NCBI RefSeq assembly: GCF_022898935.1
Contig: NZ_JALIRP010000019.1
Location: 1-57,671, forward strand
From: Paenibacillus mangrovi
GTDB taxonomy: Bacteria > Bacillota > Bacilli > Paenibacillales > Paenibacillaceae
DNA: 57,671 nucleotides
Direction: 5' to 3'
Positions within the stretch are counted from its first letter, which is position 1; the number at the start of each line of letters is the position of its first letter. Below are positions 8,806 through 17,776 of the stretch, piece by piece. The notes under the pieces are model-generated. The model saw only the letters and a program-made list of their open reading frames with translations. It did no database searches and had not been told where the DNA came from. The translations under genes were made by a program, and so were the position numbers.

Positions 8806-8886
8806 ATCCAATAATCTTTACTTTGGTAGAATGGTAGCACTTTAATGTGATGAAGATATATAATTCAAATATTGGGGTGAAAGCAA

Positions 8887-10053
8887 GTGTCGAAGCCAAA
8901 GGGTTTTGAAAAACCGGTCGGCGTCCGGGATTATGTGCCGTATGCCGTCGACAAACTCCGCGCGATCGAGCGCAATGTTTTGGATTGTATGAGCCGCTGG
9001 GGTTACCGGCAGATCATGACGCCAACGATGGAGTTTTACGAAACGGTGGGCGTAGCCAGCTCCACGTCCGATCAGAAGCTGTTCAAGCTGCTGAATAATC
9101 GGGGCACCACCTTGGTACTCCGTTCGGATATGACGGCACCGATTGCCCGTGTCGTGTCTTCACTGCTCAAGGAGGAGCCGCTGCCTATACGACTTTCCTA
9201 TCATGCGAATGTATTTCGTGCTTTTGAAGAAGAAGCAGGGCGCGAAGCCGAGTTCTTCCAGACTGGTGTTGAGCTGGTTGGCGACGACTCGCCGGAAGCG
9301 GACGCCGAGGTGGTGGCACTTGCTATTGAATCGCTGAAGGCGGCAGGGGTAAAATCATTCAAAATTGCAATGGGCCATGTTGGCTTTTTGAACGGACTAT
9401 TTGAGGAAGTGCTAGCCGGTCGAACCCATGATCAGCAGTCTCTGAAAAAGCATCTGCTTGACCGCGACTACGTCGGTTTCCGGAAAGCGATCCGGGAGCT
9501 TGCGATCAACGACGAGCAGCAAATAGAGCTTGAAGGTATTTTGAGGCTGCGAGGGAACAAGGAAATTTGCGATCAGGCATTTGATCTGAGCAGGCATCCA
9601 CTCGCGCAGGCATCCATCGATCATCTGTGCAAGGTGTGGGAGGTGCTCGAGGCGTATGGTGTTTCGGAGCATGTCCTGATTGATCTGACCATGATCGGTG
9701 ATTTTTCCTATTATACCGGGATGACATTTGAGGGCTATGCGGCTGAGCTTGGTTTTCCAGTATGCAGCGGGGGCAGGTATGATAACCTGCTGCGCCAGTT
9801 CGGACGGGATGTGCCGGCTACGGGCTTTGCGCTGAAGACAAACCGCATTCTCGATGGCGTTAAAGGTGCAGTCGAAGAAGAAAGGCGGCCTGTTTTGATT
9901 AGGTATACCGCTTCACGCCGAAGAGAGGGGCTTGCAAAGGCAGCTGAGCTGAGAGAACAGGGGAGAGCGGTTGTGACGCTGCTTATCCAGGATAAGAGTA
10001 AAAGATTACAGGAGCCTGCGGGTATGTACGATAAAGTAGAAACGTTCTCTTAG
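8887..10053 (+). CDS. hisZ: ATP phosphoribosyltransferase regulatory subunit HisZ
   Basis: HisZ is a catalytically inactive histidyl-tRNA-synthetase paralogue that forms the ATP phosphoribosyltransferase complex with short-form HisG. The 388 residues contain class II synthetase-like motif 2 (around SYHANVFRAFEEEAGREAEFFQTGVE) and motif 3-like CSGGRYDNLLRQFG, but it lacks the C-terminal anticodon-binding domain of a real HisRS. The GTG start at 8887 has TTGGGGTGAAAG before it. It opens the his operon. Confidence 0.95.
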   Translation: MSKPKGFEKPVGVRDYVPYAVDKLRAIERNVLDCMSRWGYRQIMTPTMEFYETVGVASSTSDQKLFKLLNNRGTTLVLRSDMTAPIARVVSSLLKEEPLPIRLSYHANVFRAFEEEAGREAEFFQTGVELVGDDSPEADAEVVALAIESLKAAGVKSFKIAMGHVGFLNGLFEEVLAGRTHDQQSLKKHLLDRDYVGFRKAIRELAINDEQQIELEGILRLRGNKEICDQAFDLSRHPLAQASIDHLCKVWEVLEAYGVSEHVLIDLTMIGDFSYYTGMTFEGYAAELGFPVCSGGRYDNLLRQFGRDVPATGFALKTNRILDGVKGAVEEERRPVLIRYTASRRREGLAKAAELREQGRAVVTLLIQDKSKRLQEPAGMYDKVETFS

Positions 10054-10144
10054 GAGTTCTTTTAACATTAGATCATGACGTGGTTCCCTGGTGTATACGC
10101 ACTGAACAGGGCTAAAGAATGCAGGATATTGAGGAGGGAGTACC

Positions 10145-10777
10145 TTGTCGGAAACATTAAAAGTAGCCATGCCGAAAGGACGGATCTATAAAAAGGCGGC
10201 GAATTTGTTCCGTGCTGCCGGACTGCCAATACCCACAGAGGTGGATGAGACCCGCAAGCTGGTCATCGCCCTGCCTGAGCTCGATATGGAGTTTATTTTG
10301 GCGAAGCCGGTAGACGTTCCGACGTATGTGGAGTATGGGGCAGCAGATATCGGAATTGTCGGCAAGGATGTGCTCATGGAGGAGAACCGCGATGTATACG
10401 AGCTGCTTGACCTCGGCATTGCCAAATGCCGGATGTCGGTCATCGGACTGCCCAACTGGCAGCCGGGGATTCAGCAGCGGGTGGCAACGAAATATCCGAA
10501 TGTGGCATCCCAGTATTTCCGGGAGCAGGGACAGCAGGTAGAGGTTATTAAGCTGAACGGCTCGATTGAACTGGCGCCACTGATCGGTCTTGCAGACCGG
10601 ATCGTCGATATGGTGGAAACCGGACAAACGCTGAAGGAAAACGGACTTGTTGAAATGAATCAGATTTTTGAAATCACAAGCCGCCTAATTGCCAATCGGG
10701 TAAGTTACCGGATGAAAAACGGACCGATCCAATCGCTGTGCGACCGTCTGCAGAAGGCTATTGCCGCTGAAGTATAA
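10145..10777 (+). CDS. hisG: ATP phosphoribosyltransferase catalytic subunit, short form
   Basis: HisG condenses ATP with PRPP, the first step of histidine synthesis. The 210-residue protein lacks the C-terminal ACT-like regulatory domain of long HisG, consistent with the HisZ gene next door. The PRPP-binding region DRIVDMVETGQTLKENGL is clear. The start is TTG at 10145 with a strong GAGGAGGGAG eight bases upstream. A 91-base gap after hisZ holds a weak hairpin but no gene. Confidence 0.96.
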   Translation: MSETLKVAMPKGRIYKKAANLFRAAGLPIPTEVDETRKLVIALPELDMEFILAKPVDVPTYVEYGAADIGIVGKDVLMEENRDVYELLDLGIAKCRMSVIGLPNWQPGIQQRVATKYPNVASQYFREQGQQVEVIKLNGSIELAPLIGLADRIVDMVETGQTLKENGLVEMNQIFEITSRLIANRVSYRMKNGPIQSLCDRLQKAIAAEV

Positions 10778-10830
10778 AGCATCGGGTACAGGAACCGGGA
10801 GAAGGCTGGAGAGAGCGAGGAGAGAAGAGG

Positions 10831-12138
10831 ATGAAAGTTGTATCTGTACAGGATTTTGATCTGCGGAGAGAAGTCGACTACGGAACTCCGGAACAAAATG
10901 CACGGGTAAAACAGATTGTAAGTGACATCAAGGCTGAAGGCGATGAAGCGCTGCTCCGCTACACCAAAGAGCTTGACCGTACTGAGCTGTCCGCCGGGAT
11001 GCTGCGGGTGACGAAGGCCGAGCTGGATGCAGCCTATGCACAGGTTGATGATTCTTTTATCGAAGCGATCTCAGCCGCTGCCGAGAATATCCGTGCATTC
11101 CATATGCGGGAGAAACGGAATTCGTGGATGGATCTGCAACCGGATGGCAGCATTCTGGGCCAAATTATCCGGCCGCTAAAGCGCGTGGGTGTCTACGTCC
11201 CCGGTGGTAAGGCGGCTTATCCTTCCTCCGTCCTGATGAATGTCATTCCGGCCCAGGTAGCAGGCGTCCCTGAGATTGTGATGGTTACACCGCCTTCAAC
11301 CGGCGGCGCAGAGGGAATCAATCCCTATATTCTGGTGGCGGCCGCCGAAGCTGGCGTGAATGAGATATACCGCGTCGGAGGTGCGCAGGCGATCGCGGCC
11401 CTCGCATACGGTACGGAAACGATCGCTCCGGTCGATAAAATATGCGGCCCCGGCAACATCTATGTGGCACTTGCCAAACGCGAGGTATATGGCGCTGTCG
11501 ATATTGACAGCATCGCCGGACCAAGCGAAATCGTCGTACTCGCTGATGAGTCGGCTGATCCGGAATATGTGGCAGCAGACCTGCTGTCGCAGGCAGAGCA
11601 TGACGAGATGGCATCGGCTATTCTGGTTACCTCATCACGTGAGCTGGCGGACCGTGTATCCGTCGAAGTTCAGCGCCAGCTGGAGCTGCTGCCAAGACGT
11701 GATATCGCTTCTGCATCCATTCAGCATTATGGAGCCATCATCGTAACAGAATCGCTACGTGAAGGCATTTCCGTAGTGAACCGTCTGGCACCGGAGCATT
11801 TGGAGCTGATGGTAGCGGATCCGATGGCACATGTAGGCCTTATTGAAAATGCGGGAGCCATTTTCCTGGGTGCATACAGCTCGGAACCCGTAGGGGATTA
11901 TTTTGCGGGACCGAATCACATTATTCCGACCAATGGTACAGCGAGATTCTCATCGCCAGTGGATGTGGATGATTTTATTAAGAAATCAAGCATGATTTAT
12001 TACAGCAAGGAAGCCCTGATGAAGAACGGAGCAGCGATCATGGAGCTGGCACGCGGCGAAGGGCTGGAAGCACATGCACGGGCGATCGAAGTCCGGTTGA
12101 AGCGCGAAGGAAAGGCAGGAGAAGAGAATGGAATTTAA
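10831..12138 (+). CDS. hisD: Histidinol dehydrogenase
   Basis: HisD oxidises histidinol to histidine in two NAD-dependent steps and binds zinc. The 435 residues show the family pattern VYVPGGKAAYPSSVLMN, the GPGNIYVALAKREVYG region, SQAEHDEMASAILVT and GPNHIIPTNGTARF. The start has GAGAAGAGG upstream. Its last codons overlap hisB by 11 bases, indicating translational coupling. Confidence 0.97.
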   Translation: MKVVSVQDFDLRREVDYGTPEQNARVKQIVSDIKAEGDEALLRYTKELDRTELSAGMLRVTKAELDAAYAQVDDSFIEAISAAAENIRAFHMREKRNSWMDLQPDGSILGQIIRPLKRVGVYVPGGKAAYPSSVLMNVIPAQVAGVPEIVMVTPPSTGGAEGINPYILVAAAEAGVNEIYRVGGAQAIAALAYGTETIAPVDKICGPGNIYVALAKREVYGAVDIDSIAGPSEIVVLADESADPEYVAADLLSQAEHDEMASAILVTSSRELADRVSVEVQRQLELLPRRDIASASIQHYGAIIVTESLREGISVVNRLAPEHLELMVADPMAHVGLIENAGAIFLGAYSSEPVGDYFAGPNHIIPTNGTARFSSPVDVDDFIKKSSMIYYSKEALMKNGAAIMELARGEGLEAHARAIEVRLKREGKAGEENGI

Positions 12139-12736
12139 TCAGAATAACAGCGCAAGAAGCGCTCAAGTAAGCCGCAAGACGAATGAAACAGATATCCAGC
12201 TGGCTTTTTCCGTCGATGGAAACGGGGTGTCGGAGCTTGCGACGGATGTGCCGTTTCTGAATCATATGCTCGATCTGTTCACCAAGCATGGACAATTCGA
12301 TCTGAAAGTGCAGGCGCGGGGAGACATCGAGATCGACGACCATCACACGGTTGAGGACATCGGCATTTGTCTCGGTCAGACGCTACGGGAGGCTTTGGGT
12401 GACAAAAAAGGCATCAAACGCTACGCGAGCGTCTTTGTACCGATGGATGAGGCCCTTGCACAGGTCGTGATCGATATCAGCAACCGGCCGCATTTCGAGT
12501 ACCGCGCGCAGTATCCTTCCGCGCAGGTTGGAAGCTTCACCACTGAGCTTGTTCATGAATTTTTCTGGAAGTTTGCGCTTGAGGCACGGATAACGCTGCA
12601 TGTCATCGTTCATTACGGACAGAATACGCATCACATGATTGAAGCGGTATTCAAGGCACTGGGCCGCGCACTGGATGAAGCGACCAGCATTGATCCGCGG
12701 GTGACGGGGGTCCCATCCACGAAGGGAGTGCTGTAA
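12128..12736 (+). CDS. hisB: Imidazoleglycerol-phosphate dehydratase
   Basis: This is the manganese-dependent dehydratase of step 6 of histidine synthesis. The 202-residue monofunctional form has FLNHMLDLFTKHG (metal ligand HMLD-type), DDHHTVEDIG and VHYGQNTHHMIEAVFKALGRAL, the two duplicated His-rich metal sites. It lacks the phosphatase domain of the enterobacterial fusion, so histidinol-phosphate is cleaved by the HisJ protein downstream. It overlaps hisD and touches hisH. Confidence 0.97.
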   Translation: MEFNQNNSARSAQVSRKTNETDIQLAFSVDGNGVSELATDVPFLNHMLDLFTKHGQFDLKVQARGDIEIDDHHTVEDIGICLGQTLREALGDKKGIKRYASVFVPMDEALAQVVIDISNRPHFEYRAQYPSAQVGSFTTELVHEFFWKFALEARITLHVIVHYGQNTHHMIEAVFKALGRALDEATSIDPRVTGVPSTKGVL

Positions 12737-13366
12737 GTGGCAATCGCGATTGTTGATTACGGCATGGGCAATCTGCACAGCGTGAGTAAGGCCGTGGAGC
12801 GTCTTGGAGCAGAGGCGCTCGTCACGGGCGACCGTACAGAGATTATGAACGCGGAGGGTATTATTTTGCCCGGTGTGGGTGCTTTTGGCGATGCTATGGA
12901 GCATCTCCGCGCAAGTGGGCTAGGTGAAGTCATGAAGGAGGCCGCCGCGGCGGGAAAACCGCTTCTCGGCATCTGCCTTGGCATGCAGCTCTTGTTTGGC
13001 AGCAGTGAGGAGTACGGCCAACATGATGGGCTTGGCATTCTGCCGGGCAGGGTCATCCGGTTTACAGACGGAGATTACAAGGTGCCGCATATGGGCTGGA
13101 ATCGTTTGGGGTTTCTGCAAAAAGACAATCCGCTGCTGGCGGGACTTGCGGAAGGGCATGTTTATTTCGTGCATTCGTATCATGTTCTTCCGGAAGTGAA
13201 GTCTGATCTGATCGCCGTAACGGATTACGGACGGCCGGTGACGGCTATTGTCGGACGTGGTTCCGTGTATGGTATGCAGTTTCATCCAGAAAAAAGCGGT
13301 GAGCTTGGCATGCAGCTGCTCGGGCAGTTTCTGAAGCTGTGCGGGACCAAAAAAGATAAACAATGA
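12737..13366 (+). CDS. hisH: Imidazole glycerol phosphate synthase, glutaminase subunit
   Basis: HisH is a class I glutamine amidotransferase that passes ammonia to HisF. The 209 residues carry the nucleophile Cys80 in LLGICLGMQLLF and the His-Glu pair in QFHPEKSG. The GTG start immediately follows the hisB stop codon with no gap. Confidence 0.96.
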   Translation: MAIAIVDYGMGNLHSVSKAVERLGAEALVTGDRTEIMNAEGIILPGVGAFGDAMEHLRASGLGEVMKEAAAAGKPLLGICLGMQLLFGSSEEYGQHDGLGILPGRVIRFTDGDYKVPHMGWNRLGFLQKDNPLLAGLAEGHVYFVHSYHVLPEVKSDLIAVTDYGRPVTAIVGRGSVYGMQFHPEKSGELGMQLLGQFLKLCGTKKDKQ

Positions 13367-13423
13367 ATTTAGTCCATGTATGATATTAAAGATTAGAAAA
13401 TGGGGAAGCGGGGGAGTCAATCG

Positions 13424-14155
13424 ATGTCATCATTCATCATTTATCCGGCCATTGATATCCGCGGAGGCAAATGCGTCCGGCTGATTCAAGGGGATTACAA
13501 TCAGGAAACAGTCTATAACGACAGTCCACTCGCGGCTGCGAAGGCATGGGAAGCTCAGGGCGGTTCTTATATCCATCTTGTCGATTTGGACGGAGCCAAA
13601 GCAGGACACCCGGTAAATGACGAGGTGATTGGAACGATTGCCTCCGGCGTTAACGTTCCGGTACAGATCGGCGGAGGGCTGCGGACTGTGGACGACGTCA
13701 AACGTTTGCTTTCCCTTGGCGTAAGCCGTGTCATTATCGGAACAGCGGCGATTGAAGACCGAGCGTTCACCGAAGAGGTGCTTGGCACATACGGCGATAA
13801 GGTTGCGATTGGCATTGATGCCAGAAACGGATACGTGGCAACGCGCGGCTGGCTGGAGACCTCTGAAGTCAAGGCTGAAGAGCTTGCGAAAGAGCTTGCT
13901 TCCAAAGGTGCGGAGACATTTATCTTTACGGATATTTCTCGCGATGGCATGATGCAGGGTCCTAACGTGGATGCCATTGTTGCTCTGGCTAAGAGCAGCG
14001 GAAAAACCGTCATCGCCTCGGGCGGCGTGAGTGTGATGGAGGACCTGGTCAAGCTGAACCAGTATCGCCAAGAAGGCGTCGGTGGGGCCATTGTTGGCAA
14101 AGCATTATATACGGGCAGCATTGATTTGGCTGAAGCGGTAAGAACGCTGAAATAA
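13424..14155 (+). CDS. hisA: ProFAR isomerase (phosphoribosylformimino-AICAR-ribotide isomerase)
   Basis: HisA carries out the Amadori rearrangement at step 4 and is a (beta/alpha)8 barrel. The start at 13424 (MSSFIIYPAIDIRGGK) is preferred over the in-frame ATG at 13400 because GCGGGGGAGT lies just before it and family members begin with this sequence. Catalytic Asp11 in AIDIRGG, the central GIDARNG strand and phosphate-binding TDISRDGMMQGPN are visible. Length is 243 residues, as usual. Confidence 0.96.
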   Translation: MSSFIIYPAIDIRGGKCVRLIQGDYNQETVYNDSPLAAAKAWEAQGGSYIHLVDLDGAKAGHPVNDEVIGTIASGVNVPVQIGGGLRTVDDVKRLLSLGVSRVIIGTAAIEDRAFTEEVLGTYGDKVAIGIDARNGYVATRGWLETSEVKAEELAKELASKGAETFIFTDISRDGMMQGPNVDAIVALAKSSGKTVIASGGVSVMEDLVKLNQYRQEGVGGAIVGKALYTGSIDLAEAVRTLK

Positions 14156-14181
14156 AGAGTGACGGAGAGGGAGAGAAGGCT

Positions 14182-14940
14182 ATGCTGGCAAAACGCATCA
14201 TACCGTGCCTGGACGTGAAGGACGGACGGGTGGTTAAAGGAGTCAATTTCGAGAATTTGCGCGATGCGGGCGATCCGGTTGAGCTGGCAGCGCTGTATGA
14301 CCGGGAGGGCGCTGATGAGCTGGTGTTTCTGGATATCTCGGCTTCCGTTGAAGGCCGGCAGACCATGGTTGAAGTTGTGCGGAAGACGGCTGGGGAGATC
14401 GCGATCCCGTTTACGGTCGGCGGAGGGATCTCCCAGGTAGAGGACATGAAAAGAATCCTTCGCGCCGGCGCAGACAAAATTGGCATTAACACGGCGGCTG
14501 TCCTTAACCCGCAGCTGATTGCGGATGGGGCGCGCCGTTTCGGCTCGCAGTGCATCGTTGTCGCTGTGGATGCCAAATATAACGAATCGTGGGGCGAGTG
14601 GGAAGTCTATACGCATGGCGGACGTAAAGCTTCAGGAATCCGTGCGCTCGAATGGGTGCGGAAAGCTGAGGAGCTGGGAGCGGGTGAAATCTTGCTGACA
14701 AGCATGGATGCCGACGGCACGAAGGACGGCTTCGACATTGCCTTGACGGCGGCCGTGGCGGATGCAATCCGGATTCCGGTAATTGCTTCGGGCGGAGCGG
14801 GAACAAAGGATGACTTTGTCGAAGTATTTACGCAGGGAAAAGCGGATGCGGGGCTTGCAGCCACGATCTTTCACTATAAGGAAATTTCCATTCCGGAACT
14901 GAAGCAGGACTTAAAGCTAAAAGGGGTTGAAATCAGATGA
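14182..14940 (+). CDS. hisF: Imidazole glycerol phosphate synthase, cyclase subunit
   Basis: HisF uses ammonia from HisH to close the imidazole ring and release AICAR. The 252-residue barrel shows LAKRIIPCLDVKDGRVVKG with catalytic Asp11, VVAVDAK containing the second Asp, and LLTSMDADGTKDGFD. GGAGAGGGAGAG precedes the ATG. Its stop codon overlaps the ATG of hisI (ATGA). Confidence 0.97.
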   Translation: MLAKRIIPCLDVKDGRVVKGVNFENLRDAGDPVELAALYDREGADELVFLDISASVEGRQTMVEVVRKTAGEIAIPFTVGGGISQVEDMKRILRAGADKIGINTAAVLNPQLIADGARRFGSQCIVVAVDAKYNESWGEWEVYTHGGRKASGIRALEWVRKAEELGAGEILLTSMDADGTKDGFDIALTAAVADAIRIPVIASGGAGTKDDFVEVFTQGKADAGLAATIFHYKEISIPELKQDLKLKGVEIR

Positions 14941-15635
14941 GCGAACAATCAAAACAGCAATCACTTGAGCAGGTGCAGGAGCAGATCAGCTTTGATCAGG
15001 AAGGGCTTGTCCCGGCAATCGTTCAGGATGCAATCAGTAAGGAAGTCCTGATGATGGCGTATATGAACCGCGAATCGCTGAAACGTTCCATCGAAACCGG
15101 AGAAACCTGGTTTTGGAGCAGATCACGTCAAGAGCTGTGGCATAAGGGCGCAACTTCCGGCAATACGCAAAAAATCGTATCCGCACACTATGATTGCGAT
15201 GGCGACACCCTACTGTTTCTGGTGAAGCCGGCAGGACCGGCTTGTCATACTGGGGAGACGACCTGCTTCTACCGCGAGATCCCATCGCCTGCAATAGCAT
15301 CTGAGGAAGCTGGTATGAATGCTGTCCAAGGTAGACACCGGTTTGCGGTGCTAGAGGAGCTGGAACAGGTTATTGCACAGCGTGAAAAGGAACGCCCTGA
15401 AGGCGCTTATACCACCTATTTGTTCGATAAAGGCGTCGATAAAATTCTGAAAAAGGTCGGCGAAGAGACGGCGGAAGCCATTATCGCGGCCAAAAATAAG
15501 GATAACGCCGAGCTCCGGCTTGAGGTGAGCGACCTGATCTATCACCTACTCGTTCTGCTTCAGGAACGCAAGCTTCCGCTGGATGAGATCATGGCTGAGC
15601 TGGATCGCCGTCATGAGCGTCCTCGCCGGGATTAG
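14937..15635 (+). CDS. hisI: Bifunctional PR-AMP cyclohydrolase / PR-ATP pyrophosphohydrolase
   Basis: This 232-residue fusion catalyses steps 2 and 3. The N-terminal cyclohydrolase (about 15-130) has FWSRSRQELWHKGATSGNTQ and the metal-binding DCDGDTLLFLV and ACHTGETTCF. The C-terminal pyrophosphohydrolase (about 145-232) has the MazG-like KKVGEETAEAIIAAKNKD. It overlaps hisF by four bases. The fused arrangement is often called HisIE. Confidence 0.96.
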   Translation: MSEQSKQQSLEQVQEQISFDQEGLVPAIVQDAISKEVLMMAYMNRESLKRSIETGETWFWSRSRQELWHKGATSGNTQKIVSAHYDCDGDTLLFLVKPAGPACHTGETTCFYREIPSPAIASEEAGMNAVQGRHRFAVLEELEQVIAQREKERPEGAYTTYLFDKGVDKILKKVGEETAEAIIAAKNKDNAELRLEVSDLIYHLLVLLQERKLPLDEIMAELDRRHERPRRD

Positions 15636-15649
15636 GGGGCGGGTGTATC

Positions 15650-16474
15650 ATGCTGATCGATTATCACACGCATCATGTGCGCTGCGGTCATGCGGTTGGA
15701 GAGCTTGAAGAGTACGTGCGCCGCGGCATAGAGATTGGACTGGGCCAGATCGGCTTATCTGATCATATGCCGCTGCTTCACGTTAATCCAGCCAACTATT
15801 ATCCGGAAATGGCCATGCCGATGGACGAACTTCCGCGTTATGTGGAGGAATGTCTGAGGCTGAAGGAGAAGTATAAGGGACAGATTGATATACGATTAGG
15901 CCTTGAAGGAGATTATATTGAAGGATGGGAAGAAGCGATCGAGCGGATCGTAGAGGCTTATCCTTGGGATTATGTCATCGGCTCCGTCCATTTCCTTGGG
16001 GAATGGGATATTACGGATCATCGGCAGATTCAGGGCTGGGAAGGCCGTGATAAGCTAGAGGTCTATCAAACCTATTACGATGCCGTTCAAAAGGCAGCTG
16101 CGACCGGCTTCTATGACATCATGGGCCATGTGGACGTCATTAAGCGGTTTGGGTACCATCCGGGAGAGGAAGCTGCTGATGAAGTGCAGGCGCTGGAAAA
16201 CGCCGCGCTTGCCGCGGTAGCGAAGAGCGGCGTGGCGATGGAGTTGAACGCCTCAGGATTATCCAAACCATGCGCGGAAATGTTTCCGTCGGAGCGGATG
16301 CTGCACGAAGCGTATCGGCTAGGTATTCCGCTTACGGTCGGATCGGATGCACATGATCCGATAAAGCTCGGGGAGAATCTGGACCGAGCCCGGGCTGTCC
16401 TGTGGGAAGCAGGTTTTCGTGAACTAGCGGTATTCAAGAAGAGACAGAGATCAATGATTCCTTTGGTGGTCTAA
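15650..16474 (+). CDS. hisJ: Histidinol-phosphatase, PHP family
   Basis: This PHP-domain metallophosphatase removes phosphate from histidinol phosphate. The start YHTHHVRCGHA holds the first metal site; GLSDHMPL, the GSVHFLGEWDI region, GHVDVIKRFG and SDAHDP supply the others. At 274 residues it is the size of Bacillus HisJ (also called HisK). It lies 14 bases behind hisI with GGGGGCGGGTG before the ATG and completes the pathway, since HisB here is monofunctional. Confidence 0.93.
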   Translation: MLIDYHTHHVRCGHAVGELEEYVRRGIEIGLGQIGLSDHMPLLHVNPANYYPEMAMPMDELPRYVEECLRLKEKYKGQIDIRLGLEGDYIEGWEEAIERIVEAYPWDYVIGSVHFLGEWDITDHRQIQGWEGRDKLEVYQTYYDAVQKAAATGFYDIMGHVDVIKRFGYHPGEEAADEVQALENAALAAVAKSGVAMELNASGLSKPCAEMFPSERMLHEAYRLGIPLTVGSDAHDPIKLGENLDRARAVLWEAGFRELAVFKKRQRSMIPLVV

Positions 16475-16497
16475 AAAACGGGTATCAGGAGGAGCGT

Positions 16498-17445
16498 ATG
16501 CAGCATAAGGTGCGTATTTTTTCCGGGTCATCCAATCCCCTGCTTGCCGAGAGCATGTGCGAGAAGCTGGGCGCGGAGCTAGGGAGTGTTACGTTATCCC
16601 GCTTTAAAAGCGGTGAGATTTACGTGAATTATGAAGAAAGCATCCGCAACTGCGATGTGTTTATCGTACAGTCTCTTTCGCATCCGATCAACGAGATGTT
16701 TGTTGAGCTGCTGGTTATGATCGATGCGGCCAAGCGCGCTTCTGCGCGTACGATTAACATCGTCGTTCCATACTACGGATATGCCCGGCAGGAACGGAAA
16801 TCAGCACCGCGTGAGCCGATCTCCGCCAAAATGGTCGCCGACGTCTTGACGACGGCAGGAGCGAACCGGGTGATTACGATGGATCTGCACTCGCCGGCAA
16901 TTCAAGGGTTTTTCAATATCCCTGTGGATCATCTTACGGCACTGGACTTGATAGGCGGCTACTTAAATTCCTTGAACCTGATCAAGCCCGTTATCGTGTC
17001 GCCTGATGCGGGACGGGCCAAGACGGCTGAGAAACTGGCCAATCATCTGGATTCACCGTTCGCGATCATGTTCAAAAAGCGCCCCGCTCACAATGAGTCG
17101 GTCATTACTCATGTCATCGGAGACGTGGAGGGACGGACACCGATCATTATCGAGGATATCATCGATACCGGATCGACGATTGTGAATGTCGTGGAGAGCC
17201 TGAAGGAGCGGGGGGCCGCTGAGGCGATTGTCTGCGCAACGCATGGGCTCTTTTCAGGAGATGCGCTGAAACGATTGAATCACCCCCATATTAAAGAGAT
17301 CGTGGTCACAGATTCGATTGCGATTCCGAAGGAACGGCATGAACGGCTTATGGTGCTGACAGTTGCCCCGCTGCTGTCCGCAGTCGTAAGGATTATTCTG
17401 GAAGGCGGATCGCTTGCAACCATGTTCAAAGACGCTGGAGTTTAA
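16498..17445 (+). CDS. prs: Ribose-phosphate pyrophosphokinase in the his operon
   Basis: Prs makes PRPP from ribose 5-phosphate and ATP. The 315 residues show SGSSNPLLAE, the ATP loop YYGYARQERKSAPREPISAK and the PRPP-binding IIEDIIDTGSTIVN, where many housekeeping Prs have DDMIDTAGT. This divergence and its place 23 bases behind hisJ suggest a pathway-dedicated paralogue beside a housekeeping Prs elsewhere; that second copy is not visible here. The GGAGGAG ribosome-binding site is strong. The operon terminator starts inside its final codons. Confidence 0.93.
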   Translation: MQHKVRIFSGSSNPLLAESMCEKLGAELGSVTLSRFKSGEIYVNYEESIRNCDVFIVQSLSHPINEMFVELLVMIDAAKRASARTINIVVPYYGYARQERKSAPREPISAKMVADVLTTAGANRVITMDLHSPAIQGFFNIPVDHLTALDLIGGYLNSLNLIKPVIVSPDAGRAKTAEKLANHLDSPFAIMFKKRPAHNESVITHVIGDVEGRTPIIIEDIIDTGSTIVNVVESLKERGAAEAIVCATHGLFSGDALKRLNHPHIKEIVVTDSIAIPKERHERLMVLTVAPLLSAVVRIILEGGSLATMFKDAGV

Positions 17446-17464
17446 TAACTCCGGCGTCTTTTTT
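17428..17464 (+). terminator. Terminator of the his-prs operon overlapping the prs stop codon
   Basis: The stem aaagacgctggagtt/aactccggcgtcttt includes the last five codons and stop of prs and runs into a T tract. Coding sequence and terminator therefore share bases. Confidence 0.9.
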
Positions 17465-17484
17465 AGATACCAGAAAGTATAAAC
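17465..17484 (+). repeat. Fragment of the dispersed intergenic repeat
   Basis: AGATA-CC-AGAAAGTATAAAC matches the left edge of the longer copy at 25626 (AGATATAAGAAAGTATAAAC). The rest of the 331-base gap up to 17776 holds only an extended -10 candidate and no gene. Confidence 0.35.
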
Positions 17485-17600
17485 GGGATGGTTCTCATGA
17501 TAATATTTTCGCTAGAAAGGTGGTTTGATTTCCAGACAAGACAGGCACTCGGAGAGTATTTATATAATAGATATTGCCTTAGATGCACCTTTAAAGATAT

Positions 17601-17608
17601 GGTATACT
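17601..17608 (+). promoter_or_regulatory. Candidate extended -10 promoter upstream of the TPR gene
   Basis: TGG directly before TATACT forms an extended -10 box (TGnTATACT). No good -35 hexamer lies 16-18 bases upstream. It is about 170 bases before the next start codon. Confidence 0.45.
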
Positions 17609-17776
17609 GTTCTGGATAGATAAACGAACTAGGGCTTATTCTACTGGTAATCCTTTTTGCGTTTTGCCGTGCATGAGGTACCATGCCTTTTTTAAGTTCG
17701 AATGATATCCAGATGAATCTATTGTTTCTCTTTGATAGAAATGTTATATGCAACTTAAGGGAGGTGCCTTGCTTAC

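Noticed and set aside
8820..8860. A T-box-like sequence before hisZ ('tggtagaatggtagcac')
   Set aside because: The conserved T-box core (AGGGTGGNACCGCG) and the antiterminator/terminator pair are absent, so a histidine T-box cannot be supported.
13400..13423. An upstream ATG for hisA, and similar early starts for clpP (39221), cggR (39704), pgk (42139), gpmI (44078), rnr (49205) and SDR (54793)
   Set aside because: In each case a good ribosome-binding site lies just before a later in-frame start whose product has the family's usual N-terminus.
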